DNA from: Sipunculus nudus
Taxonomy: Eukaryota > Annelida > Sipuncula > Golfingiida > Sipunculidae
DNA length: 64,000 nt
Direction of reading: 5' to 3'
Assembly: GCA_026874595.1 (NCBI GenBank)
Contig: CM049313.1
Coordinates: forward strand, 59,969,159 to 60,033,158
The notes under the pieces are model-generated. The model saw only the letters and a program-made list of their open reading frames with translations, was not told the origin of the DNA and ran no database searches. A program made the position numbers and the translations under genes. This document shows positions 51,531-60,500 of the stretch, in pieces. Position 1 is the first letter of the stretch, and every line of letters starts with the position of its first letter.

Positions 51531-54500
51531 TATATATTGGTAATTGCAGTGACCAGTTACAGTGTAAGGAGGATATTTTGCATGAGGAGCTGGCAGAAGC
51601 AGTCGGCCCACTGGTGTGTGTGGTGTCAAGAAAAGCTGTCATTTCCAGGTAAGACAAACTCTTCCTTCACTTATATATTAAGTATTTGCTGTTTCCTCTG
51701 TTCTATAATCATCTATCGCTAATTGATATACAGTAAATAAATGGAGTATAAATGTATAACTGTATGGCCTTTTTACTTTTTACTCTTTATACCACCAGCC
51801 ATTGTGAATCAATATGAAGGACTTTGGTCCAGACTTTGGCCCAAGTGCGGACTCAAGTCCACTTTTCAAGGGACTCGGACTTGGACTCAAAGGTTCTGAA
51901 CTTGGACTTGTACACTGACTTGGAGGTGAAGACTCAACAAATCAGACCGTGTCTGTCTCTTGTCCAGAAGAAAAAAAAAACTGCCACATACTATCAAGAC
52001 TAGCATGAACTACCAATAGAATATAAGGCATTAAAAATAAGACTATCTTAACGTTTCTAACCACCAACTTTAGTTCAGCATTGGGAGTTAAAGGTAATTG
52101 TTTCGCCGAAACAAATTTTGCAGATACTATGTTTTTGAGCGGGTTCCGTTGCCGCTGACTGAAAAAAAGCTTCTGGGAAAGAACTCCAAGACCACTGGAT
52201 GTGTTTTTCCACCATGTGAACTGGTGCCAAAATATTTTGTGTTGACCTCTGACCTTTCATCTCTCCAGCACATCAGTCTGTGCATCTGTTTTGACACATA
52301 AGTGCACAAACTGTGGTTGCTTTTTTGTTTGTGAGGGTTTTTTCTGCGATATTCGCGAATGTAACATAATCCAAATATGAATAGGATCATGAAATTTCAG
52401 CCTCACGAATATAAAGCCAACCACAGTATCTTCGACTTGTCAGGCTAAACTTATGCACAAATGTAGCCCTTTGATAGCTTTATAACATACATTTTTGCAC
52501 AGCATCCATCTGTTCATCTGCCTTGGTAGAAAATCATTCATATCTCTGCAGTGGTTGGACTCATTTACCTGAAATTTGGCATGTATATTCATCATGGATT
52601 TTATGACAAGTGGCACCACCTACATTTATGTTCAGGCTGCAGACATCCAGGCTTATATCTCAGGACTGGTTTGACAAATCCTCTTGAAATTTTGCATGTG
52701 TATAGATCTAACATAGCTCTTTATCATACACAAAACTTGAGGCGCCATCTGCAACCATTTTTGTACACCATCCGTCTGTTTTTGTCTGCCTTGGGATAAA
52801 ATCTCTCATATCTCAGCAGTGGTTTGCTTATCTGCCTAAAATTTTGAATGTATATACATCTTGGATAGCTTTCTAGATTGTGTGGCAGGTGGAGCCACCT
52901 ACATTTATGTTTACGCTGCAGACATCCAGGCTTTTATTTTATGACTGGTTTGACATATCCTCCTGAAAGTTTGCACGTGTATAGATCTCACATAGCTTTT
53001 ATCATATGCAAAACTGGTGGCGCCACGTGCAACCATTTTTGCACAGAGTCCGTCTGTTTGTCTGCTGTGGGATAAAATCACTCATATACAAGCAGTCATT
53101 TGACTTACCTGCCTTAAATTTTGCTTAAGTACAACTTAGTGGCTTTCTGAAATACACATTTCGGCTGTAGACATCCATGCTAACATGCAACACACCTCAC
53201 TCTATTTCCACTTGCCACTCAATCCATGCCTCACTTCACCTGCCCACTCTGATTTCGGCAGATACATGTAGTTGCTTGTCCACTACCCGTATTCTAGTTT
53301 AAAATTCAATTTAAAAGCACATGTAAACTATCTTAAAAATGCACATGATAATCTTAAATATCCATTCAAAATTTTTATACAAAAGGTATAGGACTTGGAC
53401 TTGTAATCGGCTTCCAAGTGACTGAAATTCAAAGGTGGACTGGGACTTTAACCTCAAGGACTCATTCTTGGACTTTACTCAACTGGCCTGGACTCTGACT
53501 TACACTGGGACTTGGATGTTGTGGACACGACAACATCACTGTTGTGAATTCTTTACAGATCTATTATATAATTATGTTTGATCCAATGTACTCTGGGATG
53601 ACTTGACCTTGTATTCCATTTCAGGGGTTCAGCAGGAGGTGACATGGCATTGCCAGCCATAAAATGTTCTAGCTGTGATTTGTCTGAAGGTAGGACAGCT
53701 GTTTCAATTGATTATACTCAGCAGACCAGGGCTGTTTCATTCATAATATATATATTTTGCTTAGAAATCAACATAGTGCGGCTATGGCTGTACCCACACT
53801 TGGTTTGCATCTAAACCAGATTATACTAAATCAGTTTACTTTAGTCTCGAAATAGTCCACTTTGTGTCCACACTGTAGTTCGCTTTAAAAAAGCCTAAAC
53901 CAGTTAATACAACACAACTTGAGTTTGCTGTCCATATTTGGTTCATAATCCAATTCAGGCATGCAACTGAGTGCTCCCTCATGCAAGGCATGCTCAGGCA
54001 ACATCAAGGGTAGCGGTCAAGGCCGTTCGCTGAAACTGGACTCATTCGGACTAGAAGTTGGTTTGCCTGTATGCTCTAGAAACCAGTTTACTGTAAACCG
54101 GTCTAAAGTAAATGTGACTACTGTAGTCTGCCGTTCAAGCAGAATTCAGTAAACCGAACTGATGTGGATTAGTGGCCTAGTGCGGACAGAGTAAACAGAT
54201 TCACGATCCGGATTATTTGCTAGTGCGGATACGGCCTATTATTCTTGACTTTGCATGAAGCCAGCAAGCTATGTATTTTTACTGCTAGTATCTTTTGTCT
54301 TGTTAGCTATAAAATCCCTGTATTCCTTTTAATCTGTAACTAGAAATGAATTCATATTTCACACAATATGATTGCACACATTTCTTGCAACTGCTGCCTA
54401 AATACTTTGAAAAGTTTGCATTGTCCTCATTGAATAAAACATTAATTTCATAGTAGCCGTGACAACACGACTAAGTACACTTATTTTAGGCTGGTAAGTC

Positions 54501-57500
54501 TGACTTGAGTTGTGATACAAGCAACTTGGAGGAATGCATTGCAGTGGTCTTCCATCATGTTGCATCCATATTGTGGTAAACGGCCCATAATTTTCACATT
54601 AGGCTACGAATGATGCATTAACACAAAATAATATATGTGACCTCACAACCCAAACTGAAACTCTGTCTCAATGGTAACAAGTCATTTCCTGTATCATGTA
54701 CAAGTTGGCTGCGTCCAGTAACCCTTGCCAGCCATGCATGTATTTATGTGGTCAGAAATTCAACAAACATGCAGAGGGATCTTCCAGTATGCTGAGTTTA
54801 AGTGGAATTTCCGTAGCTCATGTTAGGTGTTGTAAGAAAGTATACTAAAAAAGCTATCAATTGATCTGGTTTTTGTCAAGTGACAGTGTACAGGTAGGCC
54901 ATGAGGTGTCAGAAATAATGAAAATATTTGCATCCTCATAGAGCTAAAGTGTGTTCCTCGCTGAAGATTGTAATGGCACTCTGACAGCCAGTAAGCTGGT
55001 CATAGAATATCTAATGTTAGAGTGCCGAAAAAGGCACTAATGTCATAACAGATTTGTTGATATGACCAGTGAGTGTTAATGTGTCACATGTCATGTGATT
55101 TATTGTGCTTTGTAATGCGAGCTTTATCAAGTAAGTACTCTGGTTGTTAAGCTATGTGTCTTGTGTGATGTTTGTACACAGGTCAGACTGATGACGAGAA
55201 CGTGAAAGCCCGTCCTCGTTTGGTGGATCCTGCCATGTTCAAACCATTCCTTCAGCTGCTGAGAGAAAAAAGTCATGCCAAAACAAGTAAATGTCATCAA
55301 TTATGTCATCAGATTCTGTGATTAATTAATTAAGAAATTGTTTTATACTTAATATTTAATAATTTTTTTACACCAGTGCTAAGGACCAGCATTAGGGTTT
55401 AAGGAATCTTGCCCTGGAAGTATCTGATATCTAAGAGAACAGTTATTTGAGGTTAGGCCATTGCATGTACAGTTTTAATTCACATTTAACACTTGACAAG
55501 CTTCTCGTATTAAAAAGTAATAAAGAATGAAAGTTAATTTGAAATGTATATGTAGTGTGTTCTACATATTGCTTTGAGTCACAAATAACAGTTGAAACAA
55601 GAGCAGCTTAAAATAAGGATAAGGGAATTGTGTCAGATTAGAAGATAAAAATATTTGCATGTCTGAAATGTTGATACATTGACCTTGCAGAGTTTGTGAA
55701 GGTCAGTCTTGGGAGACTGCTAGGACACCTTGGGGTCAAGGCCAACAATGCTGTTACCATGGAAATCCTGAAAGAGTGTCTACAACTCATGCATGACCCA
55801 GAGTATGATGTCAGGCTGGCTTTTAGGTTTGTTCACTGCACATACTTGTCGTAATGTTATATAATAGACTCATTTATAATAAACAGATTATCAAACTTGT
55901 TGTTTTACAGTAACAAGTGCCTTAACTGGCCATGAGTGCCACCTGGTGTTGACTTTTGAAGTATTTTACTTTTTTTTTTTGAACTAATGCATAATGCTGC
56001 TTTCCCTCTGGAATAGATGGTACGTACGAGATTCCCAATGGGAAATCCCGTTCGACACATGATCCAAGTGGAATCTACCACTGGGAAACTGGGATTTGGC
56101 GGAGCAAGTCGATCTGTTCAACTTAGCGACCTTCACCTTTATTCACTGCTTTTTGAGATGTAGGGAGCAAATAAAGACACCAATATTTGACTGGTTTACA
56201 TAAAAATTTTATATGACAAATAAAATTGAACAAATGTGACATGAAACATATATTAATTTATTACTTTTTGGTTACTATAACAACCTAGACATCCAGTCAG
56301 TGGGTCTTTTGTTGGGTACCGAACATTTAAAAGTGGTACGAATGAGCTGCCATCTGGTAAATACCATCTGTACGAGTGGTAACAAAAGCAGCATTACTCA
56401 TGCAATAGTCTCAATCAATTGGTAAATGTTTGTTTTGACATAACCAACAATGATGCTAAATATAAAAACTTAGCATACCATCATATTTGAAGAATTCATG
56501 CCTGGTTTCAGGAAACATGCCTGTAATATGGAAAATGATCAAAAAGTCAAAATGTTGCTACTAAGTCTGTGGATGGGTTTGTTTTCATCTTTGCAGGAAA
56601 TGAAAATATTCATAATTTATCCTCTGTTATCTTACCATTTTCCAAAAGAATCTTTCAGGAAGGATGTGTAATTTCACTGCAGGATGAAGGGTGATTTGTG
56701 TCAGCATAGGGGTGCTTTCACCTTTTCAGGATATGTGGTACATTCATGGATAAAAGATCTTTTCGTTTACCATTTCTTTATGACAGTTCTGCAGTAAAGA
56801 ATCTGGTGCGTGGTGTGGACGGGGAGACAATAAGTCAGATAGATGAGACCATTGTAAGCTCCATCTCTGCTGTGGAGGCTGAGAGTCAGGGGAACCCCCG
56901 CCTTCAGGAGACGCTGCTACTCACTGTGGGGCAGTTAGGGAGGTAGGTGATACAGATGTTATCCACAGTTTTAAAAATAAAGATGTAGTGTTCAAACATT
57001 CAGGATGTATGATACATTTATACAAGTTATGTGTTATGTATTTTGGCAACACTTAAGTGATTAAAAAGAGCATCTTTTGAGGACTAGATGAGAGTCCCTC
57101 GTAGGGTTTAAAGCAGTTGACCTTGTTAAGGAAACTATATAATCCTAGAGATAAGAGAGAAAAAAAATTGAGTATGTGAAAGATAGAGGACATCAAGGAC
57201 GGTAACAAGAAACCAGGAAGGGGGTGAAGAAAACAGCAGAGCCTTTTGTGCTATATGTTCAGAACCCTGTGATAAAGCTTTAAATGCAAAATCCCAAAAT
57301 TTTAAATGAGCCAAGTTCTTATGTACTGTTGAAATTTTTTGGGGGGCTTAAAATTTCTCAGTTTTGGGAGCTAAGATGGTTTTATCTTAGTTTGGGATAG
57401 AAGAGTGGGGAATTTTCTATTGGTAGCTCTGAGAGAATATTGATGTGGTCACTGGGAGACTGTTTTATCCTGACAGGGTGGCTGAGGGAGAGCTGCTGTT

Positions 57501-60500
57501 GGTAGTCTTGGTCAGTCTGGTCAAGAGTGTGTGCTGTCCAGCCAGTCCCTTAGCAGCTGCAGTGGCTGTTAAAGAGATCCAGGCTGTTGCCAAACACAAA
57601 CAGCTGGATATGGGGACCCTGTTCACTCAGCACCGCAGAGAGCTGGCCAAGGTAAGCAGAACTGTGTCATGTAATCCATAAAATATTGATTAATAAAATA
57701 AAATAAAAATAATAATGTAAGTTTTACTCTAATTTAATTATATTATTATCCTTTATATAATCCTGATTTCATTATGTTCGTTTAATGAGCTCCCACTTAC
57801 TAATCAGTATGTGGTCAGCAAAAGCATATTGTAAAGATTTAATTGGAGTTTGTGTACATTTGTCATGACTTATTATTTTTTTTATATTTTAATATATTTC
57901 CACAAAGTTTTGATTATATTAAAAACACACAAATCTTTAGCTAGTTTAACAATACTGTGACAGTTAAAATCTCTTTATGAGAATGACCAGTTTGGTTCTT
58001 GGGAAATGAATGAAAAACTATGTGGTGTTTTGCTTTCTGAAAATTTAAATGGTAACCATTTACAGCTGGTCTTTTAACAATGACAGAGGTGGTGTGTGAT
58101 TCAGTCTGTAATTCTTTCACAAAAACTGCAAGTGTGTTTTATTACCATATCAGCTTGTTTTATGTGCTCTATGGACACTAAATCCATAGTCATTTACAAA
58201 ATAATTTATTCGAATTTAATTTGATTTTTTTAATGTTATTTGATATTGGCTTGTAAAAATCACTTTTTCAAACTTACTGATTGTCCAGGGAACTGTTTGG
58301 ATAATCAAGGCTTTATTATATGCCCGTCACATGATGGGAGTATTATGGTATACCCACTCTCTGTTAACCTCTAGTGTCACTGCGATAACTTACCTGGGCT
58401 TTGATGGATTTTTGCGAAACTCACCATAAGTACTAACCAAAAGATTATCTTTCCCAAGTTTTCATTTTGGGCAACATCTACACATATTTAATAAGGTCAC
58501 GAGTCACTTGCCTACTTTGGTGTTGTCGAGATAACTTATGAAGAATATAAAAGATTTTGATTAAACTCATAGGAAATGTTAATCAGTAAAATATCTCACC
58601 AAAGTTTGAATTTCAGCAAAATCCATGCATATTGAATGAGGTAAGAGGTCACTGCTTTTTGAGAGTACCTAGGTGACTTACAAAAATCCTATGGATTTAC
58701 ATGAAACTACTTATACATATTCACTAATAGGGTTTCTCACCTGATTTACATTTCATCAAAATTCACACATATTGAATGAGGTCATAGGTTACCAGATGCA
58801 TGACAGGACTATTATGCACGTTTCCATGCTCTTTTTGTATGCACGTTTCCATGCTCTTTTAACAGGGAAACCTCAAAATTATGACCACCAATGAGACCTC
58901 AGTAATGTGTTTACATTTCCATGGTGGTTGTTTAAGTAAGGTCTGATATAAAGAGCAAAAAAATTGAGGACTTTGAAAAGGTATGGTTATTTTGAGGTGG
59001 TCCCTAAACTGAGGTGGTCTTTAGGATAGGTTTTTCTGTATCATTGATTATGGCCTTATCTCCAGTTCTTGGTGGAGACAATCTATGAGGTTTTACTGTA
59101 TCACTAAATCTGGGCTTATATCTAGTTCTGGGGGGAGACAATCCGTGAGGTTTTACTGTTTCACTGAATGTGTCCTTATCTCTAGTTCTTGGTGGAGACA
59201 ATCTATGGGGCAGTGACAGGAGGTGGGGCTTGTGGACCTCAGGAGATATTGGAACGAGTTGCCTCAGTGTTCGAGTATGAAGATACTAAAACATTTTTGC
59301 AGGTATGACTTAAAATCTATATTACCCTAAGGTAAAGTTTTGAATATTACACTGTGCACGAATAATATTTGTTGTAAAATATCTTTTATTGCATGGATGT
59401 AGAGTATTGATTTGGTTTTATGCAATATCATTGTGGTGGAAACCTGGGGTGATCGGGAGTGTTGGGTGGTCTTCATCAGCTGTTGCCCGCTGGTGCCACT
59501 TGCAATCAATTTAAAACTGTACAGTGATTTTGTCTGCTGAAATCGATTCAAGTACATTGACTTCAAACTCAATATTGGAACAGAAATAATTTTCAACATG
59601 AAAATTTTATCCTAACATTTAGGTAAAGACTGGATGTCTCAAATTCACTAATGATTTACATTGCCGTGACTGGCTGCTAATATTGGGCCAAACATGACTG
59701 TCCCTGTCCATGTTTAGCAGGTGTCTGCTCATAACAGGTCAATTTCAATAGGAAATGGGTCTGGAGAATGCGATTGTGTCAGTACATTGAAGGTGTCCGC
59801 TAATCCCAGTGTCTACTCATGGCAGGTCCTGCTGTATATATATGAAACCTTAATGTATATCTTAATATCTTTGAAACCAGATTTAAATTAATAATGTTAA
59901 AAGAAGATGATATGAATAAAGTGTAAACATTAAGTATTCTCTTTCACTTTACAGTCCACACAGAAGTACCTGGTGCCCCACCTGGTGAGCAAAGCGACAA
60001 CCGAATCTTCTCAGCTCATCAAGATGCTGGCCCAGGAACAGGGGGATGTGAGTGGAAACAAAGGCAGCATTTTATATTTAACTCTCTCTAATACTGTGCA
60101 AGTGGAATGCTCTATAAAAGATGTAAAATTAAATGATTAATCCTCAGTCAGGCCTATTGAATAGAAAACAGGATGTTGGCAATATGTTGATACATAACCT
60201 GTCCATTTAGAGATTTACCTATGAATATTATAATGCAACAAATGGTGTCTACCTGATATATATATATCCATGTCACATAAATGTTCAGTAGATTCTTGCT
60301 GTTGTGAGGCAACAAAAAAAACTGCCCCGGTTTTGTCCAGCTAGTATAGTATAAATGTTTTTCTTGTCAGGTATATTTAAAATTTTTTTTTTTCATTTTG
60401 CCATAATATTTTGTGATGAAGGGTACTAGCCCTACCCATTAGGTCAAATTTTAGCAGCCTTCATTTTGTCACCAAGGCCAGAAGGCTGAAGGCCACATTT

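Larger units (their letters stand above)
51825..53530. repeat. GACTCAAGTCC-type repeat split by a J copy
   Basis: The parts about 51825-52090 and 53330-53530 are rich in GGACTTGGACT and GACTCAAGTCC motifs. They look like two halves of one simple-type repeat separated by the J copy at 52095-53298. Confidence 0.5.
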
